From: DATJGR01 sp032124855
GTDB lineage: Bacteria > Pseudomonadota > Gammaproteobacteria > Pseudomonadales > Azotimanducaceae
Length of the DNA: 26,024 nucleotides
Direction of reading: 5' to 3'
Assembly (NCBI GenBank): GCA_032124855.1
Contig: JAQBCT010000174.1
Location: 1 to 26,024, forward strand
The notes under the pieces were generated by a model. It was not told the origin of the DNA. It saw nothing but the letters and a program-made list of their open reading frames with translations, and ran no database searches. Numbering within the stretch: the first letter of the stretch is position 1; the number at the start of each line of letters is the position of its first letter. A program made the translations under genes and the position numbers. Shown here in pieces: positions 1-8,380 of this stretch.

Positions 1-55
1 CATCGAGAAAGGACATGCCCATCTCATCGACGGTCCGCCGGGTGCGCGTGCTCAT
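1..55 (-). CDS. Partial gene: second SFLD-anchored protein of the envelope cluster (N-terminus only)
   Basis: Only 18 codons lie inside the window. They read MSTRTRRTVDEMGMSFLD and then leave the left edge. The ATG overlaps the stop of the vWA gene upstream in an ATGA arrangement (52..55), so translational coupling is likely. The motif G-M-S-F-L-D matches the S-L-S-F-L-D that begins the membrane helix of the vWA gene just before it, so this is probably a paralogous membrane-anchored protein with an ExbD/TolR-like first helix. Whether it also carries a vWA domain cannot be seen. The start is well supported by the overlap and the shared motif; everything past residue 18 is unknown. Confidence 0.7.
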   Translation of the reverse strand, partial: MSTRTRRTVDEMGMSFLD

Positions 56-1137
56 GGCCAGTCCCGCGCCGGTGCCAGATACGCACCACCCGTCGCCTGA
101 GCCAGATCCCACAGCGCACCGGAGGCGTTGGGATCACCCTCGAGCGGAAACAGGATCACGTTGATGGGTGTGCTGCGCGGCAGCTTCTTCACCGCGTCAT
201 TGAACATCGAAATCCGTTGCCGGCCGGAGACGGTTGCCCCATTCACTGCCCGGCGGCCCTGCGTGGGTAAGCCGTCAGTGACGAGATAGATATTGTCCGG
301 AGCGGGCGACAGCGTGGCGATTGCGGTGGCGAGCGCTTCCATATTCGTGCCGCCGGCGGCGACGGTGGCCTTCACCGCCGCCATGGTGCGCTCCAGCTCA
401 GCCGCATTGGAAACATCGATCCAACGGCCTTCCGTGCCGCTGGCCATGACCTGCGCCGACTCGTTGAAGCCGATGATCTGAAACTGGCTGTCCAGCGGAA
501 ACTGCGCCGCAAGCCACTCGATCGTCCCCACCGCGCGCGTCCACTTGGGCGCGAGCTTTTTGCGTAGATCGTCCATGTTGCGGCGTCGCAGCACATTGAC
601 GATCGTCTCGTCGAGCATGCTCGCGGACGTATCGAAGGCGACCAGGATGCGCTCGCCACCGATCTTCAACCCTGTGAGGTATTGACGATCGCCTTCACCA
701 ACGAAGCTGCGCACGTTGGCACCATCGGAGGCGTCGGCCTTGGCCTCGAGCCGCTTCACGTCTTCCTCGCGGCTCTGCACGTCGGCGCGCAGTTTGGCGA
801 GATCGGCTTGCTGTGCGAGTGTCAGCGCATCCAGGGTTGCAACATCTTCCGTTCGCGCCGCCAGCGTCGCGATGATCGACAGGCGGCGCTGATTGGCGTC
901 GGACAGCCGGCGCGCGGTGGCATCGATAGCCTGCTGCAGTTCAGTCAGACCGAGCTGACCTGTCTGAACTTCGAAATCGAGTTTGCGGATCTCCGCGAGG
1001 CGCTGGTGATTGACTACCTTGATCTCGTTCTCGGTCGCGTGGGTGATGACCAGATAGATCAATACGATTGCGCCGAAGCCGCATGACATGATGTCCAGGA
1101 ACGACAGCGAGAAGACGTTGACGGGGCGGCGTGCCAC
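52..1137 (-). CDS. Membrane-anchored von Willebrand factor A (vWA) domain protein with ExbD-like N-terminal helix
   Basis: 361 residues with a GTG start 3 nt after the stop of the preceding gene. Residues 11-32 form one hydrophobic helix preceded by S-F-L-D (Asp15). This resembles the P-F-I-D-V start of ExbD/TolR helices, where the Asp carries protons. Residues about 40-135 are charged and heptad-like, probably coiled coil. Residues 162-361 are a vWA domain with an apparently complete metal-ion-dependent adhesion site: D169-T-S-A-S173, T264 in GGTN, and D288 in TDG. By analogy with ExbD the vWA domain would lie outside the inner membrane; that is inference. Together with the MotA/ExbB-like gene two positions upstream it could form an ion-driven stator-like complex. 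The family assignment is strong; role and partner are inferred. Confidence 0.88.
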   Translation of the reverse strand: MARRPVNVFSLSFLDIMSCGFGAIVLIYLVITHATENEIKVVNHQRLAEIRKLDFEVQTGQLGLTELQQAIDATARRLSDANQRRLSIIATLAARTEDVATLDALTLAQQADLAKLRADVQSREEDVKRLEAKADASDGANVRSFVGEGDRQYLTGLKIGGERILVAFDTSASMLDETIVNVLRRRNMDDLRKKLAPKWTRAVGTIEWLAAQFPLDSQFQIIGFNESAQVMASGTEGRWIDVSNAAELERTMAAVKATVAAGGTNMEALATAIATLSPAPDNIYLVTDGLPTQGRRAVNGATVSGRQRISMFNDAVKKLPRSTPINVILFPLEGDPNASGALWDLAQATGGAYLAPARDWP

Positions 1138-1140
1138 GGA

Positions 1141-2454
1141 TCAGGCAGTCCCGTGGACACAAATGAACATGAACTTCGTACCGTTGATCTCGAGCATGTC
1201 GCCCTTGGTGATGGTCGCCCCTGCACGCAGGCGTTGGTCGCCTCGCGTGACTGTGATATCTGGCTCGACGTGCAGTGTCATGGTGGCGTCGGACACCGAC
1301 AGGCGAACCCCGTTGGGTTGAGTATCGGCTGGCAACGCCGGAAAGTGCTTCGCATCCAGTTGCAATCCATTGACGATGGCCACTGCGTCAAAACCACACA
1401 GAACGTGCGTCGCAAGCGCGGGCGCAGAGCCAGCGGGCGTGGTAATGCCGGTCGCGGTGCGCGCACTGGGCAGTCGCGTGACCAGGCGCAGTGAGTCGGC
1501 TGATGAGCGAATCGAGGCCCGCGTGGCCGACATCCCCAGAAACAGCGCGTCGGGCTCGAGTACGATGACTTCGCTTGCGCTGCCTGCGAGATGGGCTCGC
1601 AGGCCAGGCAGCTGTGCTGCGCGATGCGAAAGAAGCACCGCAGTGTCGCGCACGATGCTATCCAGCTGCCGGTAGCGCGGCGTCACCTTCGCGATCATGG
1701 CCTCCTCGGTCAGGTCGGTGCGCCTTAAGGTGCCCTGGTGGTCGATTTCGATGGACAGGTCGTGAGCGCGTGCGGGGTTTGTCAACCAAGCGTGCAATTG
1801 ACTGTACAGCTGCTGGTCTGTCGCTGCGATGCGCAGCGGATCGAAACGAGTATCGCGCACGAACCGATCGGCCGCGACATTCACCCACGCTTCCATCAAC
1901 GCAGCGGTGCCAAGATCTGCGACATCCTGAAATCGTTGGCGTGTTACGTCGGCGGAGTTGGCAATCTCGGTGATCACCAGGCGGTGCAGCAGGGCATCGA
2001 TGAAGAACTGACGTTGCGCGCGGGTTTCTGTCGAGGCGGCAGCGACGGCGCTGTCCACCAGACCCGTGACGGGCACACCGATCTCGGCTGCAATGCCGGC
2101 GAGCAGTCCGAGCTGTTCGCCGGACGTCGTGCCTGGAACCGCGATGTACAGTTCATCTGCCGCGCCTGCACCGGCCAGCTGCAGCATGTCGCGCAGCTGG
2201 CGATACACCAGATCTGCAAAGGTCGCCGTGTCCGGGCCGCGTACAGACAGTGCGTCACTACTCAGACGATTCCAGAACTGGTTGCTGGCCTGACGCGGGT
2301 GCAGGCGAAACTCGTGCAGCGCGGGATTGCCCAGCAACACGGCGCGAGGGTTGATCATGGCAAAGCCGACGCTGCGCACCACCACTTCCGGTGCTTCAAC
2401 CATCCGGGCAATCCGCAGCTCGGAATCGTTCATGTCGAATGCGAAGGTCGTCAT
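1141..2454 (-). CDS. Hsp70/actin-fold (ASKHA-like) protein with possible FHA-like C-terminus
   Basis: 437 residues, ATG start, no signal peptide or membrane helix, so probably cytosolic. The segment at 101-140 (ELYIAVPG ... IGVPVTGLVDSAVAAA) matches the Hsp70 region running from the VAVPA-type strand to the NEPTAAA helix. Other fold-consistent pieces are FAFDMND near residue 5, FFIDALLHRLVITE at about 150-163, and LAGSAS followed by DALFLG at about 289-307. The phosphate-binding loops lack the glycine-rich GTT and GGGT patterns, so ATP hydrolysis is doubtful. Residues about 380-432, ending AGATITKGDMLEING and a short hydrophobic strand, recall the last strands of an FHA domain; this is tentative. 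It sits 3 nt from both neighbours, between the channel and vWA genes, and may be their cytosolic regulator. Confidence 0.72.
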   Translation of the reverse strand: MTTFAFDMNDSELRIARMVEAPEVVVRSVGFAMINPRAVLLGNPALHEFRLHPRQASNQFWNRLSSDALSVRGPDTATFADLVYRQLRDMLQLAGAGAADELYIAVPGTTSGEQLGLLAGIAAEIGVPVTGLVDSAVAAASTETRAQRQFFIDALLHRLVITEIANSADVTRQRFQDVADLGTAALMEAWVNVAADRFVRDTRFDPLRIAATDQQLYSQLHAWLTNPARAHDLSIEIDHQGTLRRTDLTEEAMIAKVTPRYRQLDSIVRDTAVLLSHRAAQLPGLRAHLAGSASEVIVLEPDALFLGMSATRASIRSSADSLRLVTRLPSARTATGITTPAGSAPALATHVLCGFDAVAIVNGLQLDAKHFPALPADTQPNGVRLSVSDATMTLHVEPDITVTRGDQRLRAGATITKGDMLEINGTKFMFICVHGTA

Positions 2455-2457
2455 GGG

Positions 2458-3255
2458 TCAGCGAACCTGCAGATGACGGATCAGGCGCTGGTCGCAGAAG
2501 GTCTGCGTATCCTGCACCAGGCGGTCTTGAATCAGCTGCAATTGGTGCAGGACGAACATCAGGACGATGCTGATCACCAGGGCGACGAATGTGGAATTGA
2601 ACGCCGTGCCGAGACTTGCCGTGACGCCGGCGATGTCGCCTTGTACGGCCCGATACGCCTGTCCCAGTGCCTCGCCGATGCCGCGTACGGTGCCGACGAA
2701 ACCGATCGCAGGTATCGCCCAGGCGATGTAGCGCACCATCGACAACTCACTGTCGAGCCGGTCGGATTCCGCATCGCAAACAGACTTCACGGTCTCCGCA
2801 ACGTCGTGCACGTTGCGCGTGGAAGAGAAGCGCAACAGTGCGGCGAGCAGTGTGCGGGGCAGCAGATATTCGCGCGTCTCATCGGGCAGCGCCTGAATCG
2901 GACGTGCATATTCGCGCGTATCTTCGGGCAGGATGCTCGTGCCTTCGCTGACGTTGATAATCGGTGCATCGAAGAGCCGGCGTTCGCGAATGGCGGTGCG
3001 GATTTTGTAACCCATGATGGCGAACGACCACAGGCCAAGGATGAAGCACGATTCCTGCTCATAGTCGCGCAGCACGATGTACAGCGATCGTTGTTGCACG
3101 AATTCCTCGCCGGCGGCCGAGCGTGCTGCTTCTACTGCGAGAAGGGCATCTGCGTTGGGCCGCACCACGGTGATGTAAAACAGGTGAACGACGATCACAG
3201 CAATCAGCAGCGATGCGATCTGATAGATGAATTCGGTGGGCAGACTGCGTTTCAT
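2458..3255 (-). CDS. MotA/TolQ/ExbB-type proton channel family protein
   Basis: 265 residues from the ATG at 3255. The reading frame is open further upstream, but that extension is Arg/Pro-rich and overlaps the preceding secreted-protein gene, so it was not used. Likely membrane segments are 13-31, 70-85, 172-194 and 219-238, with a cytosolic loop at about 90-170. The signature of the family is at the third segment, where AIPAIGFVGTVRGIGEAL carries the G-x-x-G-T-V pattern of TolQ/ExbB, and in the last helix, TAFNSTFVALVISI, with polar Thr/Ser residues lining a putative ion path. Members form pentamers around two ExbD/TolR helices and convert proton flow into movement. The vWA gene and the partial gene downstream supply candidate ExbD-like helices. 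Confidence 0.85.
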   Translation of the reverse strand: MKRSLPTEFIYQIASLLIAVIVVHLFYITVVRPNADALLAVEAARSAAGEEFVQQRSLYIVLRDYEQESCFILGLWSFAIMGYKIRTAIRERRLFDAPIINVSEGTSILPEDTREYARPIQALPDETREYLLPRTLLAALLRFSSTRNVHDVAETVKSVCDAESDRLDSELSMVRYIAWAIPAIGFVGTVRGIGEALGQAYRAVQGDIAGVTASLGTAFNSTFVALVISIVLMFVLHQLQLIQDRLVQDTQTFCDQRLIRHLQVR

Positions 3256-3277
3256 GAGTGCTCGCTTGGGCTGAAGA

Positions 3278-3556
3278 TCAAATGTCGACGGGGTAGGGCA
3301 CGGTTGCATCTTCCGAGATCGACTCGGAAGGATCGAAACTGTCGGCGTTGCTCTGCTCCACTGGATCGGCGGGTGCCGCCGGAATGCGCGGCTTGGGTAT
3401 CGCAGCGGCATCGCTTGACGTCGAAGCTGTGCTTGGCGCGGTGGCTGCGGGGGGTGCGCTTTGCGCTTCTGCCGCCACGGCGTTCGGCAACGTGGCCGCG
3501 CACAGCGTCAGTGCCAGAATCAGATCGCGCCGCGATGGATAGTGTTTATTCGGCAT
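3278..3556 (-). CDS. Small secreted Ala/Pro-rich protein with twin-arginine-like signal peptide
   Basis: 92 residues. The ATG at 3556 was chosen because it begins a good signal peptide: MPNKHYPSRRDLILALTL, followed by an A-V-A-A-E-A cleavage region near residue 28. S-R-R-D-L-I at 8-13 fits a twin-arginine (Tat) motif, although Sec export is also possible. The mature part (about 62 residues) is Ala/Pro/Ser/Asp-rich, has no cysteine and looks disordered. The start lies inside the last 11 bp of the PEGA/FGE gene, suggesting coupled translation. A longer frame to 3601 exists but would bury the signal peptide. I recognise no family. Its position between the FGE-like and channel genes suggests a periplasmic accessory or linker. 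Confidence 0.62.
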   Translation of the reverse strand: MPNKHYPSRRDLILALTLCAATLPNAVAAEAQSAPPAATAPSTASTSSDAAAIPKPRIPAAPADPVEQSNADSFDPSESISEDATVPYPVDI

Positions 3557-5588
3557 AGCGCGCAATTCTGAAGCCGAGGTCGGGGCGACCGTCGATGCCA
3601 TAGTTTCGAAACGTCACGCGCAGATCGGTGATCGTGCCGCTCATCCAGCTGGCGCCCTTGGCGACCCGATATTCGCCCGATGCGGGTCCTATCGGGTCGC
3701 GTACCGCCTCTGCAGTTGGGATGGCGTAGTAGTCGGTCACCCATTCGGCAACGTTGCCGCCGATGTCGTAAAGGCCGCGTGCATCGACCGGAAATGTCTT
3801 GACCGGCGCCGCGACGATCTGATTGTCGTTGTAGCCGAATACGCCGCGTCCCACGATCGTAGCGGCCGAGCGGTCTGCATAGTTGCCGGAGCGATCGGAG
3901 GGCGGAAATTCATCGCCCCAGGGAAATCGTTGGCTCGTGCCGTCGGCGCGCGTGCGGGCCACCCATTCCCATTCCGCTTCAGTGGGCAGGCGATACCCCG
4001 TTGCCGTGGGATCCACGCCAGTCACCTTGCCGTGCTCGGTTTTGTAGAACAGCGGCAGCTTGTCGCGCTGCGACAGCCAATTGCAGTACAGGACTGCCTC
4101 CGTCCATGAAATCTGCACCGCGGGTTGCGGGTCGGTGTTGAGTTTGTGGTCCTCATACAAACCGGAGTCGTGACCTTTGGCGAATCGTTTGAATTGCGCG
4201 TTGGTGACTTCCGTGGTCGCGAGGTAGAACAATCGTGTCAGCGTCACTTCGTGCATCACCTCGTTGGCGCGCCGCCCCGGCTCGCGACGCGATGCACCCA
4301 TCGTAAAGCGCCCGGGTGAGAGCAACACCATTTCCGAGCCATCGGCGGCGGTGCGCCGCGCGGGCAGCGATAGCAGGCGCGCTTCGGCGAGCGTGAGGAG
4401 TTTCGCACTGATCTCCTGGGTCAGGCCGGGTTGTGGGGTGAAGGTGGTCACGAACGGGGCGTAGTTTGGCAGTCGTACCTCGAGCTGCTGTGGTCGCACT
4501 GGCAGTGTCAGCGTCTGATCGCCGCGGCCAATGGACTTCGCGTTGATGAACACTTCCGCGGTATCGGGTTCCGGATGGATCAGCACCTTACCGAGCAAGG
4601 GTGGCAGATCCAGGCGCAGCGACTGTTCGTCGTTGGCGCGCACGGCAATGTCGCGCCGCGCGCTCGCATAGCCCGACCGCGTGACGCGCACCTGGTAGGT
4701 CTTGCCCGGTGTCAGAGCGATTTCCAGGGGCGTCTCGCCATGGTAGGTGCCGTTGACCGTCACAGAGGCGCCGGCGGGTGTGGAGATGATGTTGACCAGT
4801 CCGTCGGCTTCTTGCAGCGTCACTGGCGCCAACACCTGATCCGCTCGAGCGACGACGTCGAGGCGTGTCCGCCAGGATTTGTACCCCGGGCGTTTCAGGC
4901 GCAGTTCGTGGCTGCCGGCGCCAACTTCGATCGACGCGGGGGTTGTTGCCACTTCTTCGTCGTCCACGAATACGGCGGCCCCGGCGGGGGTCGAGGTCAC
5001 AGCAATCGTTGCCCAGTTGGGTGCCAGTGTGGCGCTGAAGGATTGGGCGATGCGTTTGCCCTCTATGGCGATGGCGAGGTCCTGACTGACATAGCGTGCA
5101 TTGCGGAAGCTCAACCGGTGTGCGCCGGCGGCGACATCCACGTCTGTCAGTGGCGTTCTACCCAGCAGCACGTCATCGAGGAATACGTCGGCCTGCACGG
5201 GCTCGGTTGCGAAATCCACGCGGCCGGGCAGCGGCGTCAGGCTGAACGCGAACGACTGACTGCGCGCGTCGCCCACAGTCAGCGGTGTGTCGAGCGTTAC
5301 GTAGCCGGGCGCTGAAATGTGCACGACATATTCGCCTTCGCGAACCACGAAAATTTCGCGCAGCGCGACATCGAAGCCACCGCTGATGGAGACTGCGGCG
5401 TCGGGCGGGTCGATCACCAGTTGCACTGATTTGGCAGTGAAGATGAACCAGATGAACCACGCCACCACCAGGGCCGCGCCCCCGAATACGAGCTTGGCTC
5501 GATGCGTCGCCCAGTCGAAGCGCTTGCCGACGGTGTCACGCGTCGGTCGAAAGGAGGACGGGCGAATGATGGGCGCATCGGCATCCAC
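3546..5588 (-). CDS. Membrane-anchored PEGA-repeat protein with C-terminal FGE-sulfatase (SUMF1-like) domain
   Basis: 680 residues from a GTG start 2 nt after the upstream stop. A short cytosolic tail precedes one membrane helix at about 33-50. Five PEGA-type beta repeats follow, at roughly 55-118, 122-190, 192-258, 263-328 and 332-397, recognisable by S-T-P-A-G-A-x-V, G-x-T-P-L and P-G-Y elements. Residues about 418-678 are an FGE/SUMF1 domain with E-M-V-L-L-S-P-G-x-F-x-M-G, GYRLPTEAEWEWVAR (531-545), GNVAEWVTDYY (611-621), RVAKGASW (641-648) and LGFRIAR (671-677). Aerobic FGE enzymes use two cysteines near the C-terminus; here that region has none and GFR-C reads GFR-I. The only cysteine I see is C502 in YCNWLS. 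A binding or structural role is more likely than sulfatase activation. No sulfatase gene lies nearby. Confidence 0.9.
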   Translation of the reverse strand: MDADAPIIRPSSFRPTRDTVGKRFDWATHRAKLVFGGAALVVAWFIWFIFTAKSVQLVIDPPDAAVSISGGFDVALREIFVVREGEYVVHISAPGYVTLDTPLTVGDARSQSFAFSLTPLPGRVDFATEPVQADVFLDDVLLGRTPLTDVDVAAGAHRLSFRNARYVSQDLAIAIEGKRIAQSFSATLAPNWATIAVTSTPAGAAVFVDDEEVATTPASIEVGAGSHELRLKRPGYKSWRTRLDVVARADQVLAPVTLQEADGLVNIISTPAGASVTVNGTYHGETPLEIALTPGKTYQVRVTRSGYASARRDIAVRANDEQSLRLDLPPLLGKVLIHPEPDTAEVFINAKSIGRGDQTLTLPVRPQQLEVRLPNYAPFVTTFTPQPGLTQEISAKLLTLAEARLLSLPARRTAADGSEMVLLSPGRFTMGASRREPGRRANEVMHEVTLTRLFYLATTEVTNAQFKRFAKGHDSGLYEDHKLNTDPQPAVQISWTEAVLYCNWLSQRDKLPLFYKTEHGKVTGVDPTATGYRLPTEAEWEWVARTRADGTSQRFPWGDEFPPSDRSGNYADRSAATIVGRGVFGYNDNQIVAAPVKTFPVDARGLYDIGGNVAEWVTDYYAIPTAEAVRDPIGPASGEYRVAKGASWMSGTITDLRVTFRNYGIDGRPDLGFRIARYAE

Positions 5589-5590
5589 GA

Positions 5591-7093
5591 TCAGATGGCA
5601 TCCTTGCAGCTGATTTCCACCGGCGGCATCTGCGGCGTTACATCCAACGATTGCCGCACGTCGCGCCGGCCGTTGCGGCTGCCAATGAGCACATAGCGAC
5701 CGGGCCGCAGCCGCAGGTCCTTGCGACTGAACGCACCGAGCGCCCCCAATTGCGAAATGGTGACCTCGGTTGCCGCATCAGACAGCAGCGTAACCGTCAC
5801 CGGTTGTGCGGCAATGGAGAGGATTTTTTCCAGTTGATCGATCTGCCGCGTCAGACGTGGCCCGGGGTCTGGCACCTGCACTGCGCTGCGGTACAGCAAC
5901 GCGGTTGCGCTGAATGCGGCATCTGCCGAGAGAACACCAGGATCGGCGATCGCGCTCGCCAGGTTGGACTCCAGTTCCAGACGCGCTTGCGCGCGATCGC
6001 GGCCGTCCTTGGCGAATTTGATGGACGAATCAACGCCCAGCACGTCGTTGTAGAGGGCGAGCGCTTCGGCCCAGCGTTCAGCCGATTCACTGTCGGTCGC
6101 CTTTTGCCTCAGCTGATCGATACGACTGAGCGTTGCACGCTGATTCACCTGCTCCAGGCCGTTGCGTGCCGCAACATCGTCGGGTCGTTGGCGCAGCGCG
6201 GCGTTGAACGCCCGCCGGGCACTTTTGAAGTCGGCGCCATCCAATGCAGCGTAGCCGGCGGAAAGCAAACCCTGAAAGTCGAGGTCAGCCACCTTGGCCG
6301 TTGCGCGCGCCAGCGCGTCGGCGAGGCCATTGGTTTGCGGATCGAGTTTCGCGATCGAGCGCAACTGAACGAGCGCGGCGCGCCAGTCGCCGCGGTCCAC
6401 CGCGCGATCGGCGTTGTCCAACAGTTCGATGATCTCGGGCAGCAGCTGCACGCGCAATCGACCGGCGGCGATCGCGGCGTGATCAGGGTAAATCAGTGCG
6501 GCGTCGGCGTATGCGCGTTGGGCGGCTGATGCGTCGCGCGCATCGATGGCGACGGCGGCCGCGGCGATTGCCTCGGCGAATCGAGACTCGCCCGCGCGAT
6601 CGAGTTGTTCCAGGGCGGTGATGCCCTGTTCGTACAGGCCCATCGCATCATCGAAGTGGCTTTTGGTGAACAGGTCATCGCCCTCGTTGGCGAGTCGCAT
6701 CGCCGCATCGAATTCATCGGCGGCCCACTGCGCGACGTGCATCTTTTCTTCGAGTTTGATCTGTAGCAGAACGAACCGCGCCAGGGTTTCCTGCGCGCGT
6801 TGACGCTCGCGGTCGATCTGCAACGCCTCGTAGGGCGCGGGTTCGTGCTCCGCGGGCGATCGGCTCGCTGCAACTGCGGCGGCGCCGGATTCGGCTTCGA
6901 TCACGGGGCGTTCGATCCGATCGGGCAGGAAAATGAAGATCCACGCGCCGATTGCCAGCAGAACGAGCAGACCGGCGACGGTAAGCCGGCTGCTCAGGTT
7001 GCGCGTGCTCGACAGGTCGGCGTGCTTCGTCGCAGCGCCAGGCGTTACGTCGCGGCTACGAATCGTGATGAATTCGTCGGGGTCGTTCGTCAC
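5591..7093 (-). CDS. Membrane-anchored TPR-repeat protein
   Basis: 500 residues, GTG start 5 nt after the upstream stop and 2 nt before the next start region. A cytosolic N-terminus of about 36 residues is followed by one membrane helix (about 37-56, LTVAGLLVLLAIGAWIFIFL). The rest is mainly helical with TPR-like units, for example ALDGADFKSARRAFNAAL with RQRPDD, and ESAERWAEALALYNDVLGVD. Residues about 430-500 form a beta-rich end with LRPGRYVLIGSRNG, which resembles a PEGA-like module and ends in EISCKDAI. Probably a periplasmic scaffold that pairs with the PEGA/FGE protein, whose gene follows almost without a gap. The fold assignment is firm; the partner is inferred. Confidence 0.82.
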   Translation of the reverse strand: MTNDPDEFITIRSRDVTPGAATKHADLSSTRNLSSRLTVAGLLVLLAIGAWIFIFLPDRIERPVIEAESGAAAVAASRSPAEHEPAPYEALQIDRERQRAQETLARFVLLQIKLEEKMHVAQWAADEFDAAMRLANEGDDLFTKSHFDDAMGLYEQGITALEQLDRAGESRFAEAIAAAAVAIDARDASAAQRAYADAALIYPDHAAIAAGRLRVQLLPEIIELLDNADRAVDRGDWRAALVQLRSIAKLDPQTNGLADALARATAKVADLDFQGLLSAGYAALDGADFKSARRAFNAALRQRPDDVAARNGLEQVNQRATLSRIDQLRQKATDSESAERWAEALALYNDVLGVDSSIKFAKDGRDRAQARLELESNLASAIADPGVLSADAAFSATALLYRSAVQVPDPGPRLTRQIDQLEKILSIAAQPVTVTLLSDAATEVTISQLGALGAFSRKDLRLRPGRYVLIGSRNGRRDVRQSLDVTPQMPPVEISCKDAI

Positions 7094-7098
7094 GTGAC

Positions 7099-8322
7099 TC
7101 AGGCGCCGGCGGCGGCGTGTGTGAGCGGTTCTGCGATTTCGGCAGGCGTCGGTGCGATGGGAACATCGGGTACCACCAACCCGAGCTCCTCGTAGTAGGC
7201 CTGACGCAGAATGCGCCGTAGTTCGGTGTATTGCGCCTCGACAGTACCGGTGAGGCTGATCGTTTGATTCTCGAGTTCAATGGAATGGGGGCTGATCTCG
7301 GCCTCCGCCGATTCGCCGAGCTCCTGGAGTACCTCTGAGTGGATCTGCGCCTCGGCGCGTTTGTCGAGGCCGCTTTTGAGCGTCGCGGCACCTGCAACAA
7401 CGCCAAGCCAACCAGCAGTCTGCACAGTTGCATCGTCGCTGCCGAACTGGCCGGCGATGCCGGCGATGACCGCCACACTGCCCATCAGCAGGCGCGTTCT
7501 GGACTGTGCCTGCAATTCGCGAAAAGCGATTGCCTCGGCATAGCTGGCGCGACGCCATTCCTGATAGGGCTTGCTCATCGCACGGTCGAACTCCGCGTAG
7601 TACTCATCCAGGGTGTCGATGAATGCGTACTCGCGTTCCCGAACGCGTCGTACGCGCGCCAGCATCGGGTCGTCGGTGGCGGGCAGGCGATTCACGACCA
7701 CGGTACCCTTCTTGCTGCCCTTGTTGATCGTCGTGACGTAGCTGGCGAATGCATCTGGCGCAAAATCGCGCGCGAATTTCATCTCAGCGATGGTGCGAAT
7801 GCGTGAGACATTGGCTGCGTCGAGCTGCTTGCGGTACGCGAGCATGTCGTCGGCAATCCTGCGATAGACCGCTTGAAATGGATCGACATCCGGCGGCACC
7901 GAAGCGTCGTATGCATATTTGCTGGAGAGTCCCTCGTAGGTCCGCTTGAACCATTGCGCGCCGCTGGCATCGGTGACGGTGACGCCCACACGCAGCATCG
8001 CGCCATCGGAGGCCAGGATGATGCCGCTGACGTTGACGTCGATGGCGTTGGTGGCTTCGGGGACCACGCGGACTGCGCCCCAGTTGCCGGTACTCTGCAG
8101 CATATTCTTGAGCACGTAGGCGACGTAGTTACCTTCAGCGCGGCGCACTTCGGGCGTGACATGCTCCTTGATCTGCGTGTCGTAATCTTCCGGCACGTTC
8201 GCATCGAACACTGCCACGCCGACGTCGAGCAGGAGGGCTTCGGGAACCGCGTCGACCGCGGTTTCCGGTGCAGTCATGTCGATGGTGCGAACTGTGGTGG
8301 ACGTGCACGCGCCCGCCAGCAT
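7099..8322 (-). CDS. Predicted outer-membrane lipoprotein of unknown family (start uncertain, probably near 8370)
   Basis: 407 residues from the only ATG that fits (8322), but this gives MLAGACTS, a lipobox with no signal sequence before it. In-frame codons upstream supply the missing part: from an ATT at 8370 they encode a basic segment (GRRAR) and a hydrophobic segment leading to L-A-G-A-C. No in-frame ATG, GTG or TTG exists between 8322 and the stop at 8431. Either ATT is the start, or one base is missing and the gene starts at the GTG at 8381. The mature protein has a mixed alpha/beta N-terminal part (about 30-200), a helical part, and a Gly/Ala-rich hydrophobic stretch at about 285-320 that could insert in or pack on a membrane. 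I do not recognise the family. Confidence 0.78.
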   Translation of the reverse strand: MLAGACTSTTVRTIDMTAPETAVDAVPEALLLDVGVAVFDANVPEDYDTQIKEHVTPEVRRAEGNYVAYVLKNMLQSTGNWGAVRVVPEATNAIDVNVSGIILASDGAMLRVGVTVTDASGAQWFKRTYEGLSSKYAYDASVPPDVDPFQAVYRRIADDMLAYRKQLDAANVSRIRTIAEMKFARDFAPDAFASYVTTINKGSKKGTVVVNRLPATDDPMLARVRRVREREYAFIDTLDEYYAEFDRAMSKPYQEWRRASYAEAIAFRELQAQSRTRLLMGSVAVIAGIAGQFGSDDATVQTAGWLGVVAGAATLKSGLDKRAEAQIHSEVLQELGESAEAEISPHSIELENQTISLTGTVEAQYTELRRILRQAYYEELGLVVPDVPIAPTPAEIAEPLTHAAAGA

Positions 8323-8380
8323 CGCAAGCGCTGCGACTGCACCGATGCGCGCGCGCCGCCCGCCCGCAATGCGCCACGCA

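Noticed and set aside
1738..3558. 606-codon plus-strand open frame
   Set aside because: It runs antisense through the Hsp70-fold and ExbB-like genes, which have clear families; its translation is Cys/His/Gln-rich with no recognisable domain, typical of a shadow frame in GC-rich DNA.
3546..5588. Sulfatase-activating formylglycine enzyme
   Set aside because: Catalytic cysteines are absent in the expected region and there is no sulfatase gene in the window.
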